A stretch of 64,000 nt of DNA from Terrirubrum flagellatum (lineage in GTDB: Bacteria; Pseudomonadota; Alphaproteobacteria; Rhizobiales; Beijerinckiaceae): NCBI RefSeq assembly GCF_022059845.1, contig NZ_CP091851.1, positions 1,116,001-1,180,000 on the forward strand, written 5' to 3'. The notes beneath the pieces were generated by a model. It saw only the letters and a program-made list of their open reading frames with translations, did not search any database and was not told the origin of the DNA. Of this stretch, positions 8,034 to 17,098 are shown piece after piece (the stretch's first letter is position 1; the number at the start of each line of letters is the position of its first letter). Made by a program: the position numbers and the translations under genes.

Positions 8034-9872
8034 TTGCGGGCGCGCACGGCCCATGAGTTCTGCCGGTCCTGGCTCGCGCTCCAGTGCGGCATGATCCCCG
8101 GCGCGGTCGCGGCGCTATTGCTGCTGGAAGAAGAGAATGGCCGCTACGCCGCGGCCGCCGCCTGGCCCGATCCTGCGCGCGACATGGCCTATCTCGCCCC
8201 CGCCGCCGAACAGGCGCTGGCCGAGCGCCGCGGCGTCGCCCGCAAGGCAGACGCAAGCAAGACGGATGCGGGCAAACCGGATACAGCTAGGCCCGAGACC
8301 TCTCGGGCGTCCCGGACGCCCGCTCCCGCCGCCTCTCATCTCGCCTATCCCATCGATGTCGGCGGCAGGCTTTATGGCGTTGTCGCGGTCGATATGGGCG
8401 CGTCCTCGCCGGCTGCGCTGCAGGCGGCGCTGCGCCAGCTGCTCTGGGGCGTCGGCTGGCTCGAAGCCATGTTCCGCCGCCGCCAGAATGAGGAGGACCG
8501 GGCCAGGCTCGACCGCTCCGCCTTCGCCATGGACATCCTCGCAGGCGCGAGCGAGCAGCGCGCCTTCAAGGCCTCGGCGCTCGACGTCGCCAACGAGCTT
8601 GCCGCCCGGCTCAATTGCCGACGCGTCGCCATCGGCCTCGCGCGCAAGGACGAGGTCAGGCTCGCCGCTCTCTCCCATTCCGCCGTGATCCGGGAGAAGG
8701 CGCAGACCATCGCGGCGCTGACCAACGCCATGGAGGAATGCTACGACCAGTCGGCGCCCGTCTCCTGGCCGGCGAACGAGGCGACTGGGACGGTGATCGC
8801 GCTCGCCCATCGCGATCTTGCAAAGCTCTCGGGCGCGGACGCGGTCTGCTCTGCCCCGATGGCGAGCGCCGGCCGCAGGGTCGGCGTGATCACGCTGGAG
8901 CGTGAGGGGCCGGAGACCTTCGACGCCAGATCGATCCAGCTCATCGAGGCGGTCGCAGCCCTCATTGGCCCGCTTCTGGAAATGAAGGCCGGGGCCGAGC
9001 GCCTGATCGCCGGCCGCGCCGCCGACAAAACCGCATCCGGCCTCGCCGCTTTGTTCGGGCCAAGAAGGCCGGCATTGAAACTCGCCGCGCTCGCCCTTGT
9101 CGCCGGCGTCACGACGCTAGCTCTCATGACCGGCGACTATCGCGTCGCCGCCAAAGCCGTGGTCGAGGGCTCGACCCAGCGCGCCGCAGTCGCCCCGTTC
9201 GACGGCTTCCTCGCCGAAGCGCCGGCCCGCGCCGGCGACACCGTCGAGGAGGGTCAGCTTCTCGCCAGCCTCGACGATCGTGAGATCAGGCTCGAAGCCG
9301 TGCGCTGGAAAAGCGATCTTGAACAGCAGAAGCTCAAATACAATGACGCGCTCGGCAAGCACGACCGCCCCGCCGCCAGAGTCGCCGCCGCCCAGATCGA
9401 GCAGTCGCAGGCCCAGCTCGCTCAAGTCGAGGACCGTCTCGCCCGCGCTCGAATCACCGCCCCGTTCCGCGCGGTGATCGTCTCCGGCGATCTCTCCCAG
9501 TCGGTCGGCTCGCCGGTCGAAAAGGGCAAGACACTGTTCGAGCTCGCCCCCCTCGACGCCTACCGCGTCATCCTCCAGATCGACGAGCGCGACATCGCCG
9601 ATGTCGAAAAGGGCCAGAGCGGAACGCTCCTTCTCACCAGCCTCGCATCCGACCCCATCCGCTTCACCGTGAAAACCATCACCCCCGTCGCCACCGCCCA
9701 GGACGGCAGAAACCACTTCCGCGCCGAAGCCGACCTCGCAACCAACATCCCCCTCAAACCAGGAATGGAAGGCATAGCCAAAATCCAGATCGACAAACGA
9801 AACCTCATCGCAATCCATACAAAACCCGTCACCGACTGGCTCAAACTCGTAATCTGGAAATACTGGCCGTAA
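8034..9872 (+). CDS. GAF domain - HlyD-type membrane fusion protein (N-terminus disrupted)
   Basis: A cytoplasmic N-terminal half with GAF-like features (about residues 1-330) is followed by one membrane segment (LAALALVAGVTTLALM, near residue 350). Then comes a HlyD/RND-adaptor half with paired lipoyl-like strands, a short coiled coil (KSDLEQQKLKYNDAL) and a beta-barrel (ITAPFRAVIVSGD). The protein ends in the WLKLVIWKYWP tail common to adaptors of this type. The formal start is TTG 8034, but coding pattern extends upstream. An ATG at 7875 (MSGLASKLHPALERAR) and a stretch in another frame at 7930-8050 (SLATGDVWSAFAGAHG) read as natural N-terminus. This implies two frame disruptions between 7900 and 8055. 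It probably serves export of the neighbouring surface protein. Confidence 0.65.
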   Translation: MRARTAHEFCRSWLALQCGMIPGAVAALLLLEEENGRYAAAAAWPDPARDMAYLAPAAEQALAERRGVARKADASKTDAGKPDTARPETSRASRTPAPAASHLAYPIDVGGRLYGVVAVDMGASSPAALQAALRQLLWGVGWLEAMFRRRQNEEDRARLDRSAFAMDILAGASEQRAFKASALDVANELAARLNCRRVAIGLARKDEVRLAALSHSAVIREKAQTIAALTNAMEECYDQSAPVSWPANEATGTVIALAHRDLAKLSGADAVCSAPMASAGRRVGVITLEREGPETFDARSIQLIEAVAALIGPLLEMKAGAERLIAGRAADKTASGLAALFGPRRPALKLAALALVAGVTTLALMTGDYRVAAKAVVEGSTQRAAVAPFDGFLAEAPARAGDTVEEGQLLASLDDREIRLEAVRWKSDLEQQKLKYNDALGKHDRPAARVAAAQIEQSQAQLAQVEDRLARARITAPFRAVIVSGDLSQSVGSPVEKGKTLFELAPLDAYRVILQIDERDIADVEKGQSGTLLLTSLASDPIRFTVKTITPVATAQDGRNHFRAEADLATNIPLKPGMEGIAKIQIDKRNLIAIHTKPVTDWLKLVIWKYWP

Positions 9873-9990
9873 AAGAGGCCATGCCTCCCGCGACCAGCTT
9901 GTCTGCGCATCCCGACATCGTCGCACGCTGACGCGTCGCATTCCCTCCTGTATGCCTGACGGCTCCGTTCGCCCAGCATTCAGAGCCGTC

Positions 9991-11703
9991 ATGTCCAGCG
10001 ACGAAAAATCCGCAAAGCCCCGGGGTCTCGTTCGCGGCCTCACCAATTACGGCGATCCGCAATTCTCCGCCTATCTCCGTCGGTCCTTTGCGCGCTCGAT
10101 GGGATATTCGAATGAAGCGCTGGGACGGCCGATCGTCGGCGTCGCGAATACCTATAGCGGTTTCAACAACTGCCATCGCCATTTCCCGGAGCTGCTCGAA
10201 GCGGTGAAGCGCGGCGTGCTCATGGCGGGTGGGCTGCCGATGGAGTTTCCGACGATCTCGCTCGGCGAAGTCTTCCTCAATCCGACAAGTCTGAAATTTC
10301 GCAACCTCATGTCAATCGACACGGAGGAGATGATCCGCGCGCAGCCGATCGACTCCGTGGTGCTCATGGGCGGCTGCGACAAGACAGTGCCGGCGCAGCT
10401 CATGGCTGCCGTCTCAGCCGACGTCCCGACCGTGCAGCTCCTCGCGGGGCCCATGTCGACGGGCCGTCACCGCGGCGAGCGGCTTGGCGCCTGCACGGAT
10501 TGCCGCCGCTTCTGGGCGCGTTACCGCGCCGGCGAAATCGATCGCGAGGAGATTGACACGGTCGAGGGCAGATTGGCGACGACGGCGGGCACCTGCGCCG
10601 TGATGGGCACCGCGAGCACCATGGCTTGCATCACGGAAACTCTGGGTCTTGCGTTGCCGCGTTCGGCTGCGATCCCTGCGACGCATGCGGACCGTTTGCG
10701 CGCAGCCGAGGAGAGCGGACGGCGCGCGGTGGAGCTCATCGGCTCGACGACGCTGACGCCGCAGAAACTGGTGACTGCGAAATCGGTCGAGAACGCGCTG
10801 CGCGTGCTGCTGGCAATATCGGGCTCAACCAATGCGCTTGTTCATCTCGCGGCGATTGCACGACGCGCCGGCGTTCCGTTCGACCTACGTCGTCTCAATA
10901 TTCTCTCCGACGAGACGCCGGTGCTGGTGAATCTGAAACCGGTCGGCGTAAATTATATGGAGGACTTCTTCGCGGCCGGCGGCGTGCCTGCGATCCTGCG
11001 CGAATTGCGCGATCTCCTGCATCTCGATTGCCAGACCGTGACGGGAAAGACGATCGGCGAACTGATCGAGGCTCCGCTTGTCGACACGGTCGATCGCGCC
11101 GTGATCCGGCCGCGCGACGAGCCGGTCGATCCAGACGGCGGTCTCGTCTCTGTTTTCGGCACGCTCGCGCCGCGCGGCGCCATCGTCAAACGCGCGGCGG
11201 CGGACAAGAAATTGCTGGAGCATGAGGGCAGGGCAGTGGTGTTCTCATCGCTCGCCGATCTTGCGGCGCGGATCGACGATCCCGCGCTCGACGTGACGGC
11301 GGACGACGTGCTCGTGCTGCAGAATGCGGGACCTAAGAGTGAGGCTGCGATGCCTGAGGCCGGCTATCTCCCGATTCCGCGCAAGCTCGCGGCGCAAGGC
11401 GTAAAGGACATGGTGCGCATTTCGGACGCGCGCATGTCGGGCACCGCCTATGGCGCGATTGTGCTCCATGTAACGCCGGAAGCTGCAGTAGGCGGCCCTT
11501 TGTCGCTCGTGCGCGATGGCGATCGCATCCGTCTGAGCGTGAAGGAGAGGAAGCTCGATCTTCTCGTCGACGAGGCCGAGCTTGCGCGGCGGCGCTCGGA
11601 TGCAAAGCCACCAGTTTCCGTTAGGGAAAGACGCGGCTATGATCGTCTATATCACGATCACATCCTGCAGGCGGACGAAGGCGTCGATTTTGATTTCTGC
11701 TAG
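9991..11703 (+). CDS. IlvD/Edd family dehydratase (sugar-acid dehydratase-like)
   Basis: Members of this iron-sulfur family dehydrate 2,3-dihydroxy acids to 2-keto acids. Here the cluster motifs GGCDKTVPAQLM and TCAVMGTASTMAC are visible, together with GACTDCRRFWARYRAGEID and the C-terminal SDARMSGTAYGAIVLH substrate loop. The sequence diverges from the true IlvD encoded at 17.1 kb and looks more like the pentonate/hexonate (arabinonate-type) dehydratases; the substrate is unknown. ATG 9991 (MSSDEKSAKPRGLVRGLTNYG) is chosen because the family N-terminus begins here; an in-frame ATG at 9952 would add 13 residues. The gene stands alone. Confidence 0.8.
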   Translation: MSSDEKSAKPRGLVRGLTNYGDPQFSAYLRRSFARSMGYSNEALGRPIVGVANTYSGFNNCHRHFPELLEAVKRGVLMAGGLPMEFPTISLGEVFLNPTSLKFRNLMSIDTEEMIRAQPIDSVVLMGGCDKTVPAQLMAAVSADVPTVQLLAGPMSTGRHRGERLGACTDCRRFWARYRAGEIDREEIDTVEGRLATTAGTCAVMGTASTMACITETLGLALPRSAAIPATHADRLRAAEESGRRAVELIGSTTLTPQKLVTAKSVENALRVLLAISGSTNALVHLAAIARRAGVPFDLRRLNILSDETPVLVNLKPVGVNYMEDFFAAGGVPAILRELRDLLHLDCQTVTGKTIGELIEAPLVDTVDRAVIRPRDEPVDPDGGLVSVFGTLAPRGAIVKRAAADKKLLEHEGRAVVFSSLADLAARIDDPALDVTADDVLVLQNAGPKSEAAMPEAGYLPIPRKLAAQGVKDMVRISDARMSGTAYGAIVLHVTPEAAVGGPLSLVRDGDRIRLSVKERKLDLLVDEAELARRRSDAKPPVSVRERRGYDRLYHDHILQADEGVDFDFC

Positions 11704-11878
11704 GCATAACGTCGCAACTTCTTCCGTTGAAGTAATTCTCTGACGTTGCGACAGGCGAGCGCGAAGTCGAAGCGGCGTCAAAAGCGCCGCGACAAAATCG
11801 CGCATGTGGAGCGCGCGATAACGCGGAATTAAACGCATCTCTGAAATTGATTGGCGCCTGCGCCTCTGAGCCGTCGAA

Positions 11879-13813
11879 ATGCGATTCGCGAATCTGAAAA
11901 TCTCCTCGAAGATCTCCGCCCTTGTCGCCCTGATGGGGTTGATCGCACTTTGCATCGGCGGCTACGGCGGCTTCTCAGTCCTCAATGTGAATTCGGTCTA
12001 TTCCTATCAGATGCAGGAAATCGTCCCGGCCCGCATCGCTCTGTCGCGGACGAATATCATGATCAATGGCCTCGGCTACGCCGCCTACAAGGTGATGGCC
12101 TATCCCGGCGGCAGCGAAGAGGCGAAGAATGCGGCCAAGGAAACTGACAATTTCTATCGCCAGGCGCTGAGCACGCTCGATTTGGCGGCGGCCGCTCTGC
12201 CCGGGGAACAGGCGGCGATCGTTGACAAGAAGGCGCGCATCACGGACCTCATGCGGCTCGTCAATGAAGCGAACGAATTTGGCCTGCGAGACGACGACGC
12301 CAACGCCAAGAAGTCGCTGGCGCGGCTGGACAAGGAGATCGCCGCGCTCATCGCCGACATCAGGACGATGGTTGACGTCGGGTTACGTTCGTTCAAGCAG
12401 TCGTCGGAAGAATTGACCACCCATTCGAAATGGACTTTCGCCGCGTTGATCGCGATCTCGCTGGTAAGCGTCGGCGCCGGACTGGGGCTTGCGATCTGGC
12501 TGACGCGCAAGATGATTGTGAACCCGCTCGATGCGCTCAAGGCGCGTATGGCGTCGCTGGCGAACGGCGACACGGCCTCGCCGATCGAAGGCGAGCAGCG
12601 CTTGGACGAGATCGGCGACATGGCGCAGGCGGTCGCGGTCTTCCGCGACGCAGCCATCGAGAAGATGCGGCTTGAGGGTCTCTCCGAAGAGCAGCGCCAG
12701 CAGGCGGCCGCAAGCCGAGCCCAGACCGAGGCCGAACGCCAGCGCAACGCCGACGCGCAAGCTGCAGCCGCGGCCGAGCAGGCGAGCGCGATGAGCGCGC
12801 TGCAGGCCGGACTGGCGAAACTCGCGGAGGGCGACCTGCAGGTCCGCCTGCGCGACGGCTTCAGCGAGGATTACGCCGCCATCCGCGACGACTTCAACGC
12901 CTCGATCGCCAAGCTGCATGACGCAATAACGGCGATCGTGTCCGCGACGCGCGAAGTCTCCAATGCCTCGGGCGAGATTTCTTCCAGCACGACCGACCTC
13001 TCCCAGCGCACCGAGGAGCAGGCGGCAAGTCTGGAAGAGACGTCGGCTTCGATGGAGGAGATCGCTGCGACAGTGAAGAAAAACGCCGAGAACGCGCAAA
13101 GCGCCAACCAGTCGGCGATCGCGACCCGCGAAGTCGCGCAGCGCGGCGGCGCTGTGGTCGCCGAGGCGGTGGGCGCCATGGCGCGCATCGAGGAAAGCTC
13201 GCGCAAGATCGCCGACATCATCGGCGTGATCGACGAGATCGCGCGGCAAACGAACCTGTTGGCGCTCAACGCGGCGGTCGAAGCGGCTCGCGCCGGCGAG
13301 GCGGGCCGTGGATTCGCCGTCGTCGCGTCGGAAGTCCGCTCACTTGCCCAGCGTTCGTCGCAGGCGGCGAAGGACATCAAGGAGCTCATCGTGTCGAGTG
13401 GTGGCCAGGTGCAGGAAGGAGTCGACCTCGTAAATCGCGCCGGCTCTGCGCTCGCCGAGATCACGGAGTCGATCAAGGGCGTAACCGCGATCGTGGCGGA
13501 CATCGCGTCCGCCAGCGCGGAACAGTCGATCGGCATCGCCGAAGTCAACAAAGCACTGTCGCAGATGGATGAGGCGACGCAGCAGAACTCGGCCCTGGTC
13601 GAAGAGAACGCCGCGACGGCGAAAACGCTGGAAAGCCAGGCGAAGACGATGGACGAACGGGTCAGTCTGTTCCGCGTTGGCGGGACGTCGACCCATGCGA
13701 CGGCCGCTCCCGCAATCAGGCGTGCGCATGCTGCTAAGCCGGCGGCGCGGCCGGTGGTCCGCACGCAGGGCGCGCTAGCGCTCAGGCCGGCGGCCGATCT
13801 TCAGGAATTCTGA
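11879..13813 (+). CDS. Methyl-accepting chemotaxis protein
   Basis: This is a 644-residue transmembrane chemoreceptor. TM1 lies at about residues 12-35 and is followed by a periplasmic four-helix-bundle-like domain (about 36-180). TM2 is at about 183-203, then HAMP (about 203-255) and a long coiled-coil signalling domain. The hairpin tip is intact: [20 protein letters not shown], then [20 protein letters not shown]. The sensed ligand cannot be deduced. The protein should pass its signal through CheW/CheA, which are not encoded nearby. The C-terminal 40 residues are Ala/Arg-rich and I see no NWETF-type pentapeptide. Confidence 0.93.
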   Translation: MRFANLKISSKISALVALMGLIALCIGGYGGFSVLNVNSVYSYQMQEIVPARIALSRTNIMINGLGYAAYKVMAYPGGSEEAKNAAKETDNFYRQALSTLDLAAAALPGEQAAIVDKKARITDLMRLVNEANEFGLRDDDANAKKSLARLDKEIAALIADIRTMVDVGLRSFKQSSEELTTHSKWTFAALIAISLVSVGAGLGLAIWLTRKMIVNPLDALKARMASLANGDTASPIEGEQRLDEIGDMAQAVAVFRDAAIEKMRLEGLSEEQRQQAAASRAQTEAERQRNADAQAAAAAEQASAMSALQAGLAKLAEGDLQVRLRDGFSEDYAAIRDDFNASIAKLHDAITAIVSATREVSNASGEISSSTTDLSQRTEEQAASLEETSASMEEIAATVKKNAENAQSANQSAIATREVAQRGGAVVAEAVGAMARIEESSRKIADIIGVIDEIARQTNLLALNAAVEAARAGEAGRGFAVVASEVRSLAQRSSQAAKDIKELIVSSGGQVQEGVDLVNRAGSALAEITESIKGVTAIVADIASASAEQSIGIAEVNKALSQMDEATQQNSALVEENAATAKTLESQAKTMDERVSLFRVGGTSTHATAAPAIRRAHAAKPAARPVVRTQGALALRPAADLQEF

Positions 13814-13887
13814 GGTCGAGGACGGACGCCGCAAGGCGCCGCCGCCCTTGCCAGCGCTATAGCCATCTGGAAATATCGGCGAAACCC

Positions 13888-13991
13888 TAGAGCATGGCGC
13901 GAAAAAGTGGAAACCGGTTTTTCGCGAGAGTCATGCTCTAAACTTTTGGAATCGATCACGTTTCCTCACTTTGATTGTTTCAATCAAAGTG
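13888..13991 (+). repeat. Hyphomicrobiales-type palindromic intergenic repeat, copy 1
   Basis: The copy starts TAGAGCATGGCGCGAAAAAG and contains AACCGGTTTTTCGCG...CATGCTCTA, an imperfect palindrome. It ends in the hairpin CACTTTGATTG-TTT-CAATCAAAGTG (13967-13991), which lies just before modA. Palindromes of this kind are frequent between genes in Rhizobiales genomes. A second copy, in opposite orientation, is at 18951-19057. Confidence 0.8.
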
Positions 13992-14014
13992 CGGCGTGAT
14001 CTAGGGAGTTCGCC

Positions 14015-14815
14015 GTGAAAACCTCACGCCGGTTCATCGCCGCTGTCGCGCTTGTCGCGCCAGCCCTCGTTCTCGCGCCCATCGCCCAGGCGCAGGATAA
14101 GGAACTCGTCATCTTTGCCGCCGCCAGTCTCAAGAACGCGCTCGATGACGCGGCGGCGGCCTGGTCGAAGAGCGCGAACAAGCCTGCGCCAAAGATTTCG
14201 TATGCCGCGAGCAACACACTCGCGAAGCAGATCGAGCAGGGCGCGCCGGCCGATCTCTTCCTGTCCGCCGATCTCGACTGGATGGATTATATCGCCGGCA
14301 AGAACCTCATCAAGCCGGATACGCGCGTCAATCTGCTCGCGAACCGCATCGTGCTTGTCGCATCGAAGGATTCTGTGGCCGCAATCAATATCGGTCCGGG
14401 CTTCGATCTCGGGAAATCGCTTGGGGGCGGGCGCCTCGCCATGGGCAATGTCGATGCGGTGCCGGCAGGCAAATACGGCAAGGCGGCGCTTGAAAAGCTC
14501 GGCGCCTGGGATGGCGTGAAAGACAAGATCGCGCAGGCGGAAAGCGTGCGCGCCGCGCTGCTGCTTGTGTCGCGCGGCGAGGCGCCGCTCGGCATTGTGT
14601 ACGCGACCGACGCCGCCGCCGATCCCAATGTGAAGATCGTCGGAACCTTCCCTGAGGATTCCCATCCGCCGATCATTTATCCCGTCGCCGTGACGAAGGA
14701 TTCGGCGAACAGCGATGCGGCGACGTTCCTGCAATATCTCCGGAGCGTCGGCGCACGCGGCGCGTTCGAGAAGCAGGGCTTCACGGTGCTGAACAAGCCC
14801 GCCACGAGTTCGTGA
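14015..14815 (+). CDS. modA: Molybdate ABC transporter, periplasmic binding protein
   Basis: ModA captures molybdate (or tungstate) in the periplasm and delivers it to ModBC. The N-terminus is a signal peptide (about residues 1-28, ending near PIAQAQ). The mature part starts KELVIFAAASLKNAL, with the conserved serine of the oxyanion site, and later shows LFLSADLDWMDY and GNVDAVPAGKYGKAAL. The length (266 aa) is normal. GTG 14015 is used as start because it places the signal peptide correctly. The stop overlaps the modB start by 4 bp (GTGA), so the genes are co-transcribed. The 13888-13991 repeat occupies the upstream region, where a ModE site would be expected; none was recognised. Confidence 0.92.
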   Translation: MKTSRRFIAAVALVAPALVLAPIAQAQDKELVIFAAASLKNALDDAAAAWSKSANKPAPKISYAASNTLAKQIEQGAPADLFLSADLDWMDYIAGKNLIKPDTRVNLLANRIVLVASKDSVAAINIGPGFDLGKSLGGGRLAMGNVDAVPAGKYGKAALEKLGAWDGVKDKIAQAESVRAALLLVSRGEAPLGIVYATDAAADPNVKIVGTFPEDSHPPIIYPVAVTKDSANSDAATFLQYLRSVGARGAFEKQGFTVLNKPATSS

Positions 14816-15510
14816 GCGGCTGGCTCACGCCGGAGGAGTGGACGGCGGTCAGGCTCAGCCTGCTCGTTGCGACGACTGCGACCTTCTGCAGTCTGCCTTT
14901 CGGCGCCGCCATCGCCTATGCGCTGGCGCGTTGGCGCTTCCCCGGCAAGTTCGCACTTGATGCGGTCATCCATCTGCCGCTGATCATGCCGCCCGTGGTG
15001 ACGGGCTATCTGCTGCTGGTGCTGTTTGGTCGACGCGGACCGATCGGATCCTTTCTGGCCGATACGTTTGGCATTGTGCTGTCGTTTAGATGGACGGGCG
15101 CGGCGCTCGCCTGCGCGGTGATGGGGTTTCCGCTGCTGGTGCGTGCGATCAGGCTTTCGATCGAGGCGGTCGATCGCAAGCTTGAAGAGGCGGCCGGCGC
15201 GCTCGGCGCCAATCCCGTCTGGGTGTTCGCCGTCGTCACGCTGCCGCTCTGCCTGCCCGGAATCATCGCGGGCATGATCCTGTGCTTCGCGAAGGCGATG
15301 GGCGAGTTCGGCGCAACCATCACCTTCGTCTCCAACATTCCCGGCGAGACGCAGACGCTGCCGTCGGCGATCTACACCTTCACGCAGATTCCCGGCGGAG
15401 AAGGCGGCGCGATGCGGCTGACGCTGATTTCGATCGGGTTGTCGGTGGCGGCGCTTCTCTTGTCCGAGTGGTTCAGTCGCGCCGTCGCGAAGCGGATCGC
15501 CATCGAATGA
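14812..15510 (+). CDS. modB: Molybdate ABC transporter permease
   Basis: ModB forms the membrane channel of the molybdate importer. The protein (232 aa) has about five hydrophobic segments, and the cytoplasmic EAA loop is clear: EEAAGALGANPVWVFAVVTLPLCLPG (split here into family motif and helix). The last third carries the usual FAKAMGEFGATITFVSN segment of ModB/CysT permeases. It overlaps modA at its start and modC at its stop (ATGA at 15507-15510), so translation is coupled. Confidence 0.93.
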   Translation: MSGWLTPEEWTAVRLSLLVATTATFCSLPFGAAIAYALARWRFPGKFALDAVIHLPLIMPPVVTGYLLLVLFGRRGPIGSFLADTFGIVLSFRWTGAALACAVMGFPLLVRAIRLSIEAVDRKLEEAAGALGANPVWVFAVVTLPLCLPGIIAGMILCFAKAMGEFGATITFVSNIPGETQTLPSAIYTFTQIPGGEGGAMRLTLISIGLSVAALLLSEWFSRAVAKRIAIE

Positions 15511-16628
15511 CGCACGCGATCGACGTCGATGTCGAGCGTCGGCTTGGCGCGTTTCATCTGCATGCGAAATTCCAGTCGGACGGGCGGCTGACGGCTTTGT
15601 TCGGGCGTTCGGGCTCCGGCAAGACGTCGCTCGTCAACATCATCGCGGGCTTGCTCAAACCCGAGCGTGGGCGCGTGGCGATCGACGGCGCGCCTCTTGT
15701 TGATATCGAGCGCGGCCTGTTCACGCCCACCCATCGCCGACGCATCGGTTACGTCTTTCAGGAATCGCGCCTCTTTCCTCATCTGACCGTGCGCCAGAAT
15801 CTCCAGTTCGGCGCCTGGTTCGCTCCGAAGGGCGCGCCGCCCGCAGGCGATCTCAAAACCATCGTTGAGATGCTCGACATCGGCCATCTACTGGCGCGGC
15901 GGCCCTCGGCTTTGTCGGGCGGCGAGAAGCAGCGCATCGCAATTGGCCGCGCGCTTCTGTCGAAGCCGCGGTTGCTGCTGATGGATGAGCCGCTCGCTTC
16001 GCTCGATGAGGCGCGCAAGGCCGAAATCATGCCTTACATCGAACGGCTGCGGGACGAGTTCCGCACGCCGATCGTCTATGTCTCCCATTCAGTCGCAGAG
16101 GTGGCGCGCCTCGCGACGACGGTCGTGCTGCTGGACGCAGGCCATGTCGTCGCGGTCGGCGCCGCGCCGGAACTGCTGAGCCGCAGCGATCCCGCCGTGC
16201 AGGCGACGGGCGGCGAAGCGGGCGCACTCATCGAAGCGACCGTCATCGGCCATGATGCGGAGTTCGGGCTAACACAGCTCGAAGCGCGGGCTGGCGTCTT
16301 TCATGTCGCGGCGATTGCGGCGGCGGTCGGATCGCGCGCGCGCATCCGCGTGCTGGCGAGCGACGTGCTGATCAGTCTGCGTCCGCTCGTCGGCGCCAGC
16401 GCCTTGAACAGTTTCGCGGGCGTCGTCGCCGCGATGTCGCCTGAAGGTCCGCAAGGGGCCTCCGTCGCCGTGCGGATCGATTGCAATGGCGACACAATCA
16501 TTGCGCGGATTACGCGCAAGTCTGCTGTCGCGCTCGGGCTCACGCTTGGCGCGCCGGTGCATGCGATTGTGAAGAGCGTATCTGTCGATGCTCTCGCGGG
16601 GGCGCCCATGCGCAGCGCGATCGCGTAA
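15507..16628 (+). CDS. modC: Molybdate ABC transporter ATP-binding protein
   Basis: ModC powers molybdate import. The 373-residue protein has Walker A GRSGSGKTS, Q-loop FQESRLFPHLTV, signature LSGGEKQRIAIGRAL, Walker B RLLLMDEPLASLD and an H-loop histidine in VSHSVAEV. The C-terminal about 75 residues fit the Mop/TOBE oxyanion-binding domain. The start is ATG 15507, overlapping the modB stop, because MTHAIDVDVERRLGAF is the normal ModC N-terminus; the frame is open further upstream but that part lies inside modB. Confidence 0.93.
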   Translation: MTHAIDVDVERRLGAFHLHAKFQSDGRLTALFGRSGSGKTSLVNIIAGLLKPERGRVAIDGAPLVDIERGLFTPTHRRRIGYVFQESRLFPHLTVRQNLQFGAWFAPKGAPPAGDLKTIVEMLDIGHLLARRPSALSGGEKQRIAIGRALLSKPRLLLMDEPLASLDEARKAEIMPYIERLRDEFRTPIVYVSHSVAEVARLATTVVLLDAGHVVAVGAAPELLSRSDPAVQATGGEAGALIEATVIGHDAEFGLTQLEARAGVFHVAAIAAAVGSRARIRVLASDVLISLRPLVGASALNSFAGVVAAMSPEGPQGASVAVRIDCNGDTIIARITRKSAVALGLTLGAPVHAIVKSVSVDALAGAPMRSAIA

Positions 16629-16659
16629 GGAGAGCGCTGCAAGCGCAAGGGAGGGCGAG

Positions 16660-17007
16660 ATGGCGACCATGAGCATTCGCGTCGATCTCGACAGCAGCGG
16701 ACGACTCGGGCCGGGCAAGGTCGCGCTGCTGGAGCAGATCGCAGAGCACGGCTCGATCTCTGCTGCGGGGCGCGCCATGGCGATGTCCTACAAGCGCGCC
16801 TGGGAGCTGGTCGCCGACATCAACGCGAGCTTCAAGAAACCGCTGGTCAAATCCCAGCCGGGCGGAAGGCAGGGCGGCGGCGCCGTCGTGACGCCGCTCG
16901 GGCTCGAACTGATCGCCCAGTATCGGGCGATCGAACAGGAGGCGCGGGCGGCCGTTGCGGAAAGGCTCGCGGCTCTGGAGGCTGCGGCGGTGAGCCGCCG
17001 GGCCTGA
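16660..17007 (+). CDS. modE: ModE-type molybdate-responsive regulator, N-terminal domain only
   Basis: This 115-residue winged-helix protein matches the DNA-binding domain of ModE: LGPGKVALLEQIAEHGSISA, then MSYKRAWELV and a GGGAVVTPLGLELI wing. It lacks the C-terminal Mop/TOBE domains through which E. coli ModE senses molybdate, as in the short LysR-like ModE homologues of many alphaproteobacteria. The start ATG 16660 is preceded by GGGAGGGCGAG. It sits 31 bp after modC in the same direction and probably regulates the operon. How it would sense molybdate without the Mop domain is unclear. Confidence 0.75.
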   Translation: MATMSIRVDLDSSGRLGPGKVALLEQIAEHGSISAAGRAMAMSYKRAWELVADINASFKKPLVKSQPGGRQGGGAVVTPLGLELIAQYRAIEQEARAAVAERLAALEAAAVSRRA

Positions 17008-17098
17008 TTTTCCGATCGGCGCATGCCTGCCATCGGTAAGCCGGCTTGCAGGCCTCCGGCCGATCCTGCATTGAGACCGCCGCTTTCGAGGACGCCCG

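Noticed and set aside
15282-15506. Longer N-terminus for modC
   Set aside because: The extra frame lies within modB and reads as Arg/Asp-rich shadow; ATG 15507 overlaps the modB stop and begins the true family sequence.
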